A stretch of DNA of 15,852 nucleotides from Thermotogaceae bacterium. GTDB lineage: Bacteria > Thermotogota > Thermotogae > Thermotogales > Thermotogaceae. Every line of letters starts with the position of its first letter. Within the stretch, counting starts at the first letter, position 1. The notes beneath the pieces were generated by a model. It did not search any database, had not been told where the DNA came from, and saw only the letters and a program-made list of their open reading frames with translations. The stretch covers positions 1-15,852 of the forward strand of contig JAGHBG010000031.1 of NCBI GenBank assembly GCA_021161105.1, in the 5' to 3' direction. This document shows positions 1-7,240 of this stretch, piece after piece. The translations under genes and the position numbers were made by a program.

Positions 1-738
1 CCAGAGTATATTCCAACACATGTATCTTGTTTTTCCAAAGATGATATTGAGATGATAGTTACAGGTTTTGAGCCTTATAATTTCAAGCCCGGCAATCTTT
101 CCCATAAATTTCAGGAGATTTTTTTCAACTTCGTAAGAGATGTGATTTATTCCAACCTCATTATTAAGATGATATTCATGGGAAATGGAGTATTCTTCAG
201 AAGGAGAACCTTGAACAAAGTCCTGCCAATTGATCCAACAACATTGGTGGATGATTTCAGTATAGCGACAGAGCTTTTTAAATTGGGAGTAAAGGAATAC
301 TTTTCTATATATCCCTGGGTAGAGATTCAATATGCGAATGGTTTAAAAGAATTATGGAAACAACATTTCAGATGGTACTATGGTGGTTTTGATGAAATGC
401 TGAAGAGAGCTAAAAGTGGTGTGTGGACGTTTAAAGCAATTTATACCTTCGCATTTGTGTTTTTCTTCAGTCCAATTATACTTTCCTCTTTGTCATTGAT
501 GTTTGGAACATATTTATTTTTAGTAATACTTGGTGCGCTTGTTATATATGTATACTCTACATTTACATTTTCCACATTGCTTGATACCGAAAGGAAAGTT
601 AGAGTCTTAAGTGCGTTCATCCTGCCACCTTTTATAATGCTGTTCGAGCTTTCCGTGCTAATTCCTGCGATAGTCCTTCCGCTGATCGGTTTCAAAAGAA
701 AAATTGAATGGTATAAAGTAGAAAGGGATGAAGCTTAG
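1..738 (+). CDS. Membrane glycosyltransferase family 2, C-terminal part (5' end outside window)
   Basis: The reading frame is open from base 1, so the start and the N-terminal part of the GT-A domain lie upstream; 245 residues are visible. In the visible part, VDDFS at about residues 83-87 fits the acidic catalytic-base motif, and QHFRW at about 121-125 is the Q-x-x-R-W motif of membrane-bound, processive-type GT2 enzymes (cellulose/hyaluronan synthase-like). Two strongly hydrophobic stretches follow (about 147-190 and 205-230), and the protein ends in a short cytoplasmic tail containing EWYKV. The expected role is transfer of sugar from a nucleotide-sugar to a membrane-linked or polymeric acceptor at the inner membrane; the sugar cannot be read from sequence. 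The minus-strand GT2 that ends at 1691 has the same QxxRW block and the same EWYKV tail, so the two are likely paralogues. Family is secure, substrate unknown. Confidence 0.85.
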   Translation, partial: PEYIPTHVSCFSKDDIEMIVTGFEPYNFKPGNLSHKFQEIFFNFVRDVIYSNLIIKMIFMGNGVFFRRRTLNKVLPIDPTTLVDDFSIATELFKLGVKEYFSIYPWVEIQYANGLKELWKQHFRWYYGGFDEMLKRAKSGVWTFKAIYTFAFVFFFSPIILSSLSLMFGTYLFLVILGALVIYVYSTFTFSTLLDTERKVRVLSAFILPPFIMLFELSVLIPAIVLPLIGFKRKIEWYKVERDEA

Positions 739-753
739 GAGCTTCAGTTTTTC
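729..753 (+). terminator. Hairpin with U-tract overlapping the stop codon
   Basis: TGAAGCT (729-735) and AGCTTCA (740-746) form a 7-bp stem with a TAGG loop, followed by GTTTTTC. The loop contains the TAG stop of the upstream glycosyltransferase. The stem is only moderately GC-rich, so this may be a weak or partial terminator that lowers transcription into the next glycosyltransferase. Confidence 0.45.
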
Positions 754-779
754 AAATAAGAATTATGAGGTGAAAGATA

Positions 780-1517
780 ATGCCAGAGTTCTCAGTAATA
801 GTTCCTGTTTTAAATGAAGAAGATGTGATAGAAAGAGCTTTGAAATCAGTTGTTAATCAAACAATAAAAGATTTTGAAATAATAGTAGTGGATAATGGAA
901 GCACAGATTCAAGTCCTGAAATAGCTAAACTGTATGCGGATAAATTACTATACGAAAAGAGAAGGGGATCCATAAATGCTATAAAAAGAGGAATAAAGGA
1001 AGCCACGGGGGAAATTATTCTCTGTGCTGATGCAGATAGCATATATCCCCCAGATTATCTGGAAAAGATTAAAAAGGGGTTCTCAAATCCCGAAGTTGTA
1101 GCAGTGTATGGGCCTTTCTTTTTCATTGAAAAGTCTAAAATATTCAATTTTATTTCAGTAGCGTTTTATGCATTGATGAATGCCCTGTCAATAATATCAG
1201 CGGGTGTTCCTTTGGCCGGTGCAGCCAATTTTGCAATTAGAAGAAAGATTTATCATAAATCCGGTGGATATGACTTTGGAAATCTTGCTTCGCAAGATTT
1301 TAGATTGGCAAGAAAGTTGAGGAAGTATGGAAAGGTTAAGTTTACTCCTTCTCTTGTTGTCTGGACTTCCTATAGAAGGTTTCAAAGAAAAGGATTAGGG
1401 AAAGCTTTGCGTGAATCATTCAGTTATTGGGTCGATGTTGCGTTAAATAAAAATAAAATAACATATGAAAGTTACTTTGATGAAAATTACTATAAAAGTA
1501 AAAAAGCAGATGATTAG
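780..1517 (+). CDS. Glycosyltransferase family 2, soluble or peripheral (245 aa)
   Basis: This is a GT-A fold glycosyltransferase. The N-terminus has the classic beta-strand followed by LNEE (11-14); VVDNGSTD (36-43) is the nucleotide-binding part; DADS (84-87) is the DxD-type metal/nucleotide-sugar motif; and QDFRL (172-176) occupies the position of the acceptor-side catalytic-base motif. A moderately hydrophobic stretch (about 122-147) could dip into the membrane, but there is no clear multi-TM C-terminus as in its neighbours. The ATG is preceded by GAGGTGA at 767-773. The gene lies 41 nt after the upstream GT2, with a hairpin between them. After the TAG stop the same frame stays open for 51 more codons and encodes a hydrophobic tail (see 1518-1673), so the C-terminus may be shortened. 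The role is probably in surface glycan or glycolipid synthesis; the substrate is unknown. Confidence 0.85.
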   Translation: MPEFSVIVPVLNEEDVIERALKSVVNQTIKDFEIIVVDNGSTDSSPEIAKLYADKLLYEKRRGSINAIKRGIKEATGEIILCADADSIYPPDYLEKIKKGFSNPEVVAVYGPFFFIEKSKIFNFISVAFYALMNALSIISAGVPLAGAANFAIRRKIYHKSGGYDFGNLASQDFRLARKLRKYGKVKFTPSLVVWTSYRRFQRKGLGKALRESFSYWVDVALNKNKITYESYFDENYYKSKKADD

Positions 1518-1673
1518 GAAGCGAATTATCAGGATTGGACTGATGTACATACCATAGGCTTATTAAGAAATGTTTGGAAGAAGTTTCAAGAAAGCTTTAT
1601 TATGGATGTGCTCTATTTTATCATAGTTAAGTGCTGTTTTTATTTTTTCGTTGTATACATGAGTCAAGAATGA
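1518..1673 (+). other. In-frame open extension after the TAG stop of the GT2 gene
   Basis: Directly after TAG (1515-1517), the same frame runs for 51 codons to a TGA at 1671-1673. The last 24 or so residues (from MDVLYF on) are strongly hydrophobic and rich in aromatic residues, like a membrane anchor. This could be the old C-terminus cut off by a nonsense mutation, or a chance open frame in a 173-bp convergent gap. No ribosome binding site or independent start supports a separate gene, and I see no clear terminator here for either converging unit. Confidence 0.3.
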
Positions 1674-1690
1674 TGCTTCACATTTTACTT

Positions 1691-2821
1691 TCATCCTTTA
1701 GATACCTTATACCATTCCTTTTCTTTTTTAAACAACACCCTGATTATTGAAACTGCGATAAGTACTGGCAGGAACAATAAAAGAAATATGGTTGATGCAA
1801 CGATTTTTTCGGTTGAGAGGGGTGTTTTATAATACTTTGACAAGTAAACTGATAGAAGAATAGCGAAAGTTAACAGAAAACCATAAATAAACGCATGCCA
1901 GCTTCCAAGCGCAATTCCAAAAACCGCAATTCCACCAAGGAGTCCTGTTTCAAGGCCGAAACCGACCACGATGTCGTGTGCCTCACCTGAAATGGCTTCA
2001 TATATTCCAAAGCCATACCATCGAAATCTTTGATAAATTAGATCTTTAAAGTTTTCCGTAGCATACTCTTTTAACGATGGGCCGTCGGGATGAAACCATC
2101 TAAATTTTCCCGTTGAAGCAACACTGTTCATCAAAGCGCCGTCATCAATACCTTTGTAGTTTAGAGTTCTTATGTAATTGAAAACCTCTTTTCTTATAAA
2201 CATGCCTCTTCCCGTGAATGACGACCAAAAATTTATGGTTCTTATGAAGCTCATCAGAATCAACTCTGTTGTGTGTATTGCTGTTGAGATATTAATATTA
2301 GCGTTGTAGGCGCTAATGGGGGTTTCTAACATGTCTGTATCCTTCATCCTTGATACATAGTAACTTACATAATTTTTCGGTATTTCGTTGTCTGCATCGA
2401 TTATTAGATATATATCAGCAGCGAAATTTTTGGTTGCATATAAAAGATTTTTAATTTTACCCTTGTTGCTCTCGTTCCTGACAACAAAAATTTTATCGGG
2501 ATACTTTTCTTTATACCTCAAGGCTATATCGCAGGTGTTATCCTTGGAATTGTCGTCTATTACAACTATGTAATAATTCTCATAATCTTGATTGATAGCA
2601 CTTTCTAAGGACTTGTGGATAGTTTTTTCTTCGTTATATGCAGGGATTATTATGCAAACTCTTTCGTTGGAAGGATTAAAAACTTTTAAATTTTTTCTTT
2701 TAAATATTAGCACTAAGAAAGCCAAAGCGGTGGCTATTGATGCTATTGAAAAATACATATTTATACCTACGATATATGAAATGAATAGTCCTATTACAAG
2801 TCCTATTAAGTAGTAAATCAA
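1691..2821 (-). CDS. Membrane glycosyltransferase family 2 (hyaluronan/cellulose synthase-like), 376 aa
   Basis: A TTG start at 2821 is chosen because GGGAGG sits 8 nt upstream of it and the neighbour's stop codon ends one base before it. An in-frame ATG at 2863 lies 41 nt inside the neighbour and has no comparable site. Numbering from TTG: two N-terminal TM segments (about 1-40), PAYNEE (60-65), DDNS (89-92), DADNE with the DxD motif (142-146), IDDG (225-228) as the catalytic-base region, QRFRW (264-268), then three or so C-terminal TM segments and a cytoplasmic EWYKV tail (369-373). This is the full membrane GT2 architecture, expected to move sugar from a nucleotide donor onto a lipid or growing chain. 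It is translationally coupled to the UPF0104-type protein upstream, a pairing that suggests glycolipid or surface polysaccharide synthesis. The substrate cannot be read. Confidence 0.88.
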   Translation of the reverse strand: MIYYLIGLVIGLFISYIVGINMYFSIASIATALAFLVLIFKRKNLKVFNPSNERVCIIIPAYNEEKTIHKSLESAINQDYENYYIVVIDDNSKDNTCDIALRYKEKYPDKIFVVRNESNKGKIKNLLYATKNFAADIYLIIDADNEIPKNYVSYYVSRMKDTDMLETPISAYNANINISTAIHTTELILMSFIRTINFWSSFTGRGMFIRKEVFNYIRTLNYKGIDDGALMNSVASTGKFRWFHPDGPSLKEYATENFKDLIYQRFRWYGFGIYEAISGEAHDIVVGFGLETGLLGGIAVFGIALGSWHAFIYGFLLTFAILLSVYLSKYYKTPLSTEKIVASTIFLLLFLPVLIAVSIIRVLFKKEKEWYKVSKG

Positions 2822-2822
2822 G

Positions 2823-3821
2823 TTATTTCCCTCCCTGGCCGTCTGTTGATTTTGAAGATGCAAGAAGTACCGTCCCTAAAACTATCTGCATATAATAAGC
2901 AACGAATCTCCAGCTTGTAATGGATTTTAAAGCGATATCACTGTTTTTTGTGAGCATTGACAGTACGTATTGATAAGTAGCTTCTATTCCTCCCGAGGCA
3001 CCAGGAGTTGGTACAAAATAAGCCAAAGCGTTAACTGCATTTATCATCCCGAAAAGTATCCAGTAATTAATATTAACATGGAAGGCTACCTTTAGTATGT
3101 AAAACAACGATAAGAGCTGTAGAGCTATAGTGCAAAACCACCCAAAACTGTCAATGAACATTATATAAAGATTTTTCTTCCACATGTATTCAATGCTTTC
3201 TCTAAAATCTCTGCTCCAGTTTTCATAGTTATGTAACCATTTTTTCTTCTTAAATATTTTATATATGATTTTTATCAGCGGTGATAGAATTTCTGGTTTT
3301 GCCATGGAGATAATCAAAAAGGTGGAGGATGTCAGGCTTATTGATATTCCTACTATAACTATATGCCCTTCTTTTAGAAGCCATCCCAGAGTTGTATTAA
3401 GCATGATTATAGCTATCACCATGTTACCTATTGAGTTTTGAAGAATCCTTGCTGCCATAACACCAGTTGCATAACTTGAATCGACTCCTATAGTTGATAA
3501 ATGGTAAATCTGAAAAGCCTGTCCCCCCATAGCAAAAGGCGTGAGAAAAGTAAAAAAATACCCAATTATGTTGTTATATAAAATTTGCCAGAAATTTACC
3601 CTGTACCCCCTATGAAGAAGAAGATACATCATTCTCAATGCTTCAACTATATAAGAAGATACGAAGATCAGAAAAGATAGGACATATACTTTTATGGGGA
3701 CAGAAAAAAGCAGAGGCAGAATATTAACTTCTCCTCTGTTAAAAAAATTCATTAATGATATGACAGTAAACCCCGCAGCAATCGCTATTATTATTGAAAA
3801 GATCATCTTTTTATTTCCCAT
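2823..3821 (-). CDS. LPG_synthase_TM / UPF0104 family integral membrane protein (332 aa)
   Basis: This is a polytopic membrane protein, with about eight hydrophobic segments spread over its whole length. TPFAMGGQ (94-101) and PTPGASGGIEATY (271-283) are the recognisable signatures of the lysylphosphatidylglycerol-synthase transmembrane-region family (UPF0104, AglD/YbhN-like), as is WRFVAYY near 304-310. No cytosolic aminoacyl-transferase domain is attached, so it is not MprF itself. Stand-alone members commonly sit beside glycosyltransferases and are suspected of moving or modifying lipid-linked intermediates; that role is inferred. It is followed with a 1-nt gap by a GT2 gene. The ATG at 3821 has no Shine-Dalgarno sequence, but a perfect TATAAT lies 9 nt upstream, so translation may be leaderless. 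An ATG at residue 6 with GGGA upstream is an alternative start. Confidence 0.85.
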   Translation of the reverse strand: MGNKKMIFSIIIAIAAGFTVISLMNFFNRGEVNILPLLFSVPIKVYVLSFLIFVSSYIVEALRMMYLLLHRGYRVNFWQILYNNIIGYFFTFLTPFAMGGQAFQIYHLSTIGVDSSYATGVMAARILQNSIGNMVIAIIMLNTTLGWLLKEGHIVIVGISISLTSSTFLIISMAKPEILSPLIKIIYKIFKKKKWLHNYENWSRDFRESIEYMWKKNLYIMFIDSFGWFCTIALQLLSLFYILKVAFHVNINYWILFGMINAVNALAYFVPTPGASGGIEATYQYVLSMLTKNSDIALKSITSWRFVAYYMQIVLGTVLLASSKSTDGQGGK

Positions 3822-3830
3822 AGCGAAAAG

Positions 3831-3859
3831 ATTATAGCATATAGTAAAATTCTTAAGAA
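3831..3859 (-). promoter_or_regulatory. Promoter for the minus-strand membrane protein/GT2 pair
   Basis: On the minus strand, a perfect TATAAT (3836-3831) follows, after 17 nt, a weak -35-like TTCTTA (3859-3854). Only 9 nt separate TATAAT from the ATG at 3821, so the transcript should begin within about 3 nt of the start codon. Confidence 0.5.
3845..3850 (+). promoter_or_regulatory. -10-like TAAAAT upstream of the Ogg2 gene
   Basis: TAAAAT lies 24 nt upstream of the ATG at 3875 in the 53-bp divergent gap. It would place the start of the transcript near 3857, just ahead of the GGGAGG ribosome binding site (3861-3866). No good -35 is visible at the right distance, so this is a tentative call that rests partly on the same -10/leader spacing at pyrG and at 9866. 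Confidence 0.3.
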
Positions 3860-3874
3860 AGGGAGGAAAAAGAT

Positions 3875-4516
3875 ATGGGAATATCAGAAGCTTTAGAAGA
3901 GGTATTTAAAGTATACGAGAGTGCGAAACCAGCGATAAAAAAACGCCTTTCAGAATTTAAAAAACTTTACAGGACGGCTTCTGAAGATGATTTATTCGCA
4001 GAAATGGCTTTTTGCCTTTTGACTCCACAATCCCGCGCCAGGGTCTGCTGGAGAGCTGTGGAAAAAATGAGAGATTCTGGAGTTCTTTACAGCGGTTCTG
4101 CAGAAGATATAGAGCCGTACCTTAGAGGCGTCAGATTTTACAGAACTAAAGCAAAAAGAATAGTCAAAGCTCGTAAGAAATTCTATGGAAAGATAAGGAA
4201 AACAATTGAGAGTTTTAAAGACATAAAAAAGCTTCGAGACTTTCTTGTGGAAAGTGTAGAAGGCTATGGATACAAAGAAGCATCGCATTTTTTAAGGAAT
4301 ATAGGATTCGGCAGCAAGCTTGCGATTCTTGACAGGCACATTCTCAAGAACCTGCAAAAATTGGGGGTTATAGACAATATTCCAAAAAGTATGACGAAGA
4401 AAAGGTATCTTGAGATAGAGAAAAAAATGGAAGATTTTTGCCAGAAGGAAGGAATTCCCATGGATCACCTGGATCTTGTTCTCTGGTATAAAGAAACAGG
4501 AGAGGTATTCAAATGA
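3875..4516 (+). CDS. ogg: Ogg2-type 8-oxoguanine DNA glycosylase / AP lyase (213 aa)
   Basis: This base-excision repair enzyme removes 8-oxoguanine and cleaves the abasic strand. It is an all-helical protein of the endonuclease III/HhH-GPD superfamily. The helix-hairpin-helix region is VEGYGYKEASHFLRN (128-142), in which K134 is the expected Schiff-base lysine. D153 in ILDRHIL is the catalytic aspartate, 19 residues later, the same spacing as K249/D268 of human OGG1. There is no C-terminal 4Fe-4S cysteine cluster as in Nth or MutY, and the length fits the compact Ogg2 family known from archaea and some thermophilic bacteria. The protein ends in Lys, and a C-terminal lysine is known to help Ogg2 enzymes tell 8-oxoG from G. 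GGGAGG stands 8 nt before the ATG. The stop overlaps the rsmD start (ATGA), so the two are co-transcribed and coupled. Confidence 0.9.
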   Translation: MGISEALEEVFKVYESAKPAIKKRLSEFKKLYRTASEDDLFAEMAFCLLTPQSRARVCWRAVEKMRDSGVLYSGSAEDIEPYLRGVRFYRTKAKRIVKARKKFYGKIRKTIESFKDIKKLRDFLVESVEGYGYKEASHFLRNIGFGSKLAILDRHILKNLQKLGVIDNIPKSMTKKRYLEIEKKMEDFCQKEGIPMDHLDLVLWYKETGEVFK

Positions 4517-5046
4517 TAAGGATAACAGGCGGGGTTTTTAAGGGAAGATTGATTCATGAAGTTCCTGATAAAAGAACGCGTCCTACGACTTCTGTAGTCA
4601 GGCAGGCGGTTTTCAACATGATCGATGTGGAAGGGAAAAGTTTTTTGGACCTTTTTTGCGGAAGCTGTGCTGTTTTGATAGAGGCTATAAGCAAGGGGGC
4701 TTGCTGTGGGTTTGGAGTGGATATATCATCAAGAGCCATATCTACTTGCAGGAAAAACATAAAGCTTTTAGGTATAGGCGATAAGGTGACCCTGTACAAA
4801 GCAAATGTGCTGTCTTTTGTACGTTCAGGTGGCAGGGGGTTTGATGTGATTTACATCGATCCACCTTACGGGCTGGGAATTGCTCAGAAACTGTTGAATG
4901 TCATGAAAAAGGAAATCATCAATTTAGATGGTGTGGTTGTAATTGAGGAGAAAAAAGATGAAAAGATTAACCTTCCTCCATTTTTAAAAGAAGACAAGGT
5001 GAAAGTTTACGGAGACAGTTTTATCATGATTGCGAGGAGAATGTGA
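4513..5046 (+). CDS. rsmD: 16S rRNA (guanine966-N2)-methyltransferase RsmD
   Basis: This SAM-dependent enzyme methylates the N2 of G966 (E. coli numbering) in 16S rRNA. The 177-residue length is typical. The N-terminal MIRITGG followed by KGR, and RPTTSVVRQAVFN (23-35), are family hallmarks. Motif I is LDLFCGSCAV (45-54), the SAM-binding loop, where most members have LDLFAGSGAL; here both the small residue after F and the one after S are cysteines. The acidic end of strand 2 is in GVDIS (68-72), and motif IV is DPPYG (116-120), the catalytic N-methyltransferase motif. It overlaps the glycosylase by 4 nt at the start and the ClC gene by 4 nt at the end. AGGAGAGG lies 7 nt before the ATG. Its pairing with a DNA repair gene is probably operon economy rather than a shared pathway. 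Confidence 0.93.
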   Translation: MIRITGGVFKGRLIHEVPDKRTRPTTSVVRQAVFNMIDVEGKSFLDLFCGSCAVLIEAISKGACCGFGVDISSRAISTCRKNIKLLGIGDKVTLYKANVLSFVRSGGRGFDVIYIDPPYGLGIAQKLLNVMKKEIINLDGVVVIEEKKDEKINLPPFLKEDKVKVYGDSFIMIARRM

Positions 5047-6143
5047 GAGAGGTCATCCTTATAATAACTGCCGGTGTTGTTTCAGGAATTGTATCTCCTT
5101 TTATTGAGGGCTCGATTGTAAGCCTTATACATTTTATGAACGACCTTTTGGGAGATTACATAGTCTTTGCTCCAATGCTTGGTTTCTGGATAGCAGGTTT
5201 TTTAGCAAGAAAATCTCCAATGATCTTGGGAACGGGAGTTGACGCCTATGCCGATTACAATAAGAAAATCACTCCAGTCGATACGATATTGAAGTACCTA
5301 TCAACCTTCGTCACGCTCGGATTTGGAGGAAGTGGTGGACTTGTATCACCAACTCTTTTCATCGGAAGAGGGATTGCCGAAAGCGTTTACAGAAAAGCTG
5401 AAAGGATACTTTCTATAGCCTTCGCCGCTGGGATGCTTACCTATTATCTTGGAACTCCACTCACCGCAGCACTTCTTTCCGTTGAATATCTCAAGGAAGA
5501 TGAAGTATCTTATGAAGATCTTATGCCAGCTATAATGGCGTCAACGATAAGCCATTTCCATTACAATGTCTTGGGATACGATCCCATATTTTTAAAAGCA
5601 GTGCACATTTCTGAAATACCTCCTGTGGGATTTAAATACATCCTCTTATCATTTGTTTTTGCTGTAATTTTTGGAGGACTTGGAATGGCAATTTACTTTT
5701 TAAGGTGGGTATATAGAAAATACACAGAGAAATTGAATGTGTACAGGAGAACGGTCGTCTCGGGACTTCTGGTATCTCTTGTAGGTATAATTTTTGGGAA
5801 AAATATACTGGGTTTAAAAGTGATACTTGGTCAGAATCCGGAAAGATTTGTGGCTGGAAAGGTACTTGCGACGGTTTTTACCATAGAAAGCGTGGGAAGT
5901 AGTGGATACTTCACACCACTTACAACCATTGGCATAAACCTTGGCTACATTTTTGAAAGATTTGGTCTTCCTTATCAGATAGGTTCCGTTCTTGGAATTT
6001 CAGCTATGCTTTCTGCGATGCTCAACATACCTCTTGCAGCGGTGATATTCCCGGTGGAACTTTATGGTTATAAAGCTCTGATTCCAGCTGCTATAGGTTC
6101 TTCTGTCTCCTATATGCTTTATAAGAAGTACAGAGTTGAATGA
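5043..6143 (+). CDS. Short, divergent ClC-family chloride channel/transporter-like protein (366 aa)
   Basis: This is a polytopic membrane protein with the two inverted halves of the ClC fold. GTGVD (63-67) stands in place of the GSGIP selectivity motif. GGLVSPTLFIG (98-108) matches the G-K/R-E-G-P region, but with Val101 where the gating glutamate belongs. PLTAALLSVEYL (139-150) matches the helix-H region, with Tyr149 at the place of the internal proton glutamate (E203 of the E. coli protein). The second half has KVLATVFT (273-280), SSGYFTPL (286-293) and PLAAVIFPVELYG (330-342). The protein stops at about the end of helix Q, so helix R with the central-gate tyrosine is missing, and there is no CBS domain. 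The start is GTG at 5043, overlapping rsmD by GTGA, with GAGGAG upstream. Loss of these residues argues against Cl-/H+ exchange; a passive anion pathway or another substrate is possible. Confidence 0.82.
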   Translation: MREVILIITAGVVSGIVSPFIEGSIVSLIHFMNDLLGDYIVFAPMLGFWIAGFLARKSPMILGTGVDAYADYNKKITPVDTILKYLSTFVTLGFGGSGGLVSPTLFIGRGIAESVYRKAERILSIAFAAGMLTYYLGTPLTAALLSVEYLKEDEVSYEDLMPAIMASTISHFHYNVLGYDPIFLKAVHISEIPPVGFKYILLSFVFAVIFGGLGMAIYFLRWVYRKYTEKLNVYRRTVVSGLLVSLVGIIFGKNILGLKVILGQNPERFVAGKVLATVFTIESVGSSGYFTPLTTIGINLGYIFERFGLPYQIGSVLGISAMLSAMLNIPLAAVIFPVELYGYKALIPAAIGSSVSYMLYKKYRVE

Positions 6144-7226
6144 TCAGATGTTGTTTGCGATTTCGGCTAAAAGCTCCTGGACGAACATTACCCTTGGTTC
6201 AAAAGTATCAAGGTAGGCTTCTTCATTTCTTGAGTGAATGTGCCTTCCCACGATTCCGAGGCCATCTATTGCAGGAACACCTTTTTCTGCATAAAATGCT
6301 GCATCGCCTCCGCCTCCTACAAACAGCACTGGGTAATTCACATTCAGCCGCTCCATAACATTTTTGGCTACTTTTTCCGCAAATGGTGAAACCACCATAG
6401 GAGGCCTTTTTATCTCTATGGAATATGAGATTTCTGTACCTTCAACACGGGGAGTTAAGAAGATCCCTTCAAGGTCTATTCGGAATTTTTTAATGTCTTC
6501 CAGCGTTACATACCTTATATCGAAGGTAACTTCTGCTCTATCAGGAATAACGTTGGCTTTGTATCCAGCTGTGGCTATTGTTGGGGTGATAGTCATCGCC
6601 TTGTATTTCTTTGAGAGATCAGTTATATCAATAACTTTGTATGCCATTTCTATCAAAGCGTTTGCTCCATTGTTAGGAAGAGAAGCATGACCGGCTCTGC
6701 CATGAACAACCAGGTTCATAGTTGCTATTCCTTTTCTTGACATAACTATACCCATATCCTTTCTTCCCGTTTCAAAAGACAGACAAAAACCACTTTTTTC
6801 TGCCATTTCGTAATGATCCTCTTTTCCCAGGGGAGAACCAATTTCCTCATCTACGTTCAGCACAACTGCTAATGGAACATTCTTTGCTTCCTTTAAGAAC
6901 TCTTCAAGCGAAGCTAAAAGAACGATGATTCCGCCCTTCATATCTGCAACTCCAGGGCCTCTCACAACATTTCCTTCCATTGCGAATTTCCAGTCTTTTA
7001 ATATCTCTTCATTAAATACTGTATCAAGATGCCCTATAAGTGTGATGTACGGCGGGTGACCGATTGTTGCTATATGAGAAGCTTTTCCCCTTTTTACCTC
7101 AAAGCCCATATCCTTCAATATGTCAGCTATGAACTGAGTTCTATTCAGTTTTTCTTCTATTGGAACTTCAAATCCCGTATCGGTGTTTACAAGTTTTTCG
7201 TAAAGTTCAAGCCATTTCTCTTTCAT
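6144..7226 (-). CDS. M20-family metallopeptidase (carboxypeptidase G2/ArgE-like), 360 aa
   Basis: This cytoplasmic dizinc exopeptidase or deacylase has no signal peptide. Numbering from the ATG at 7226: H66-x-D68 in GHLDT, D95 in GVADMKGG, the catalytic E127 and metal ligand E128 in DEEIGS, E152 in FETG, and H331 in the HSRNEEA motif give the full M20 metal site. H180 in AGHASLP, in the dimerisation domain, completes the active site across the dimer. The ATG at 7226 is preferred because GAGGTG lies 6 nt upstream; a TTG at 7244 overlaps the neighbour's stop and has no ribosome site. The gene follows the surface metalloprotease by 14 nt, so it likely trims imported peptides or N-acyl amino acids. 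Its stop codon abuts that of the converging ClC gene with no base between. The exact substrate is unknown. Confidence 0.9.
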   Translation of the reverse strand: MKEKWLELYEKLVNTDTGFEVPIEEKLNRTQFIADILKDMGFEVKRGKASHIATIGHPPYITLIGHLDTVFNEEILKDWKFAMEGNVVRGPGVADMKGGIIVLLASLEEFLKEAKNVPLAVVLNVDEEIGSPLGKEDHYEMAEKSGFCLSFETGRKDMGIVMSRKGIATMNLVVHGRAGHASLPNNGANALIEMAYKVIDITDLSKKYKAMTITPTIATAGYKANVIPDRAEVTFDIRYVTLEDIKKFRIDLEGIFLTPRVEGTEISYSIEIKRPPMVVSPFAEKVAKNVMERLNVNYPVLFVGGGGDAAFYAEKGVPAIDGLGIVGRHIHSRNEEAYLDTFEPRVMFVQELLAEIANNI

Positions 7227-7240
7227 CCTTTTCACCTCTT

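Noticed and set aside
2822..2863. ATG start of the minus-strand glycosyltransferase inside the preceding gene
   Set aside because: The TTG at 2821 has GGGAGG 8 nt upstream and lies one base after the preceding stop; the extra 14 residues are polar and sit ahead of the first TM segment.
3875..4516. Endonuclease III (Nth) as the identity of the glycosylase
   Set aside because: The C-terminal four-cysteine Fe-S cluster is absent, and the length, HhH lysine and terminal lysine fit Ogg2.
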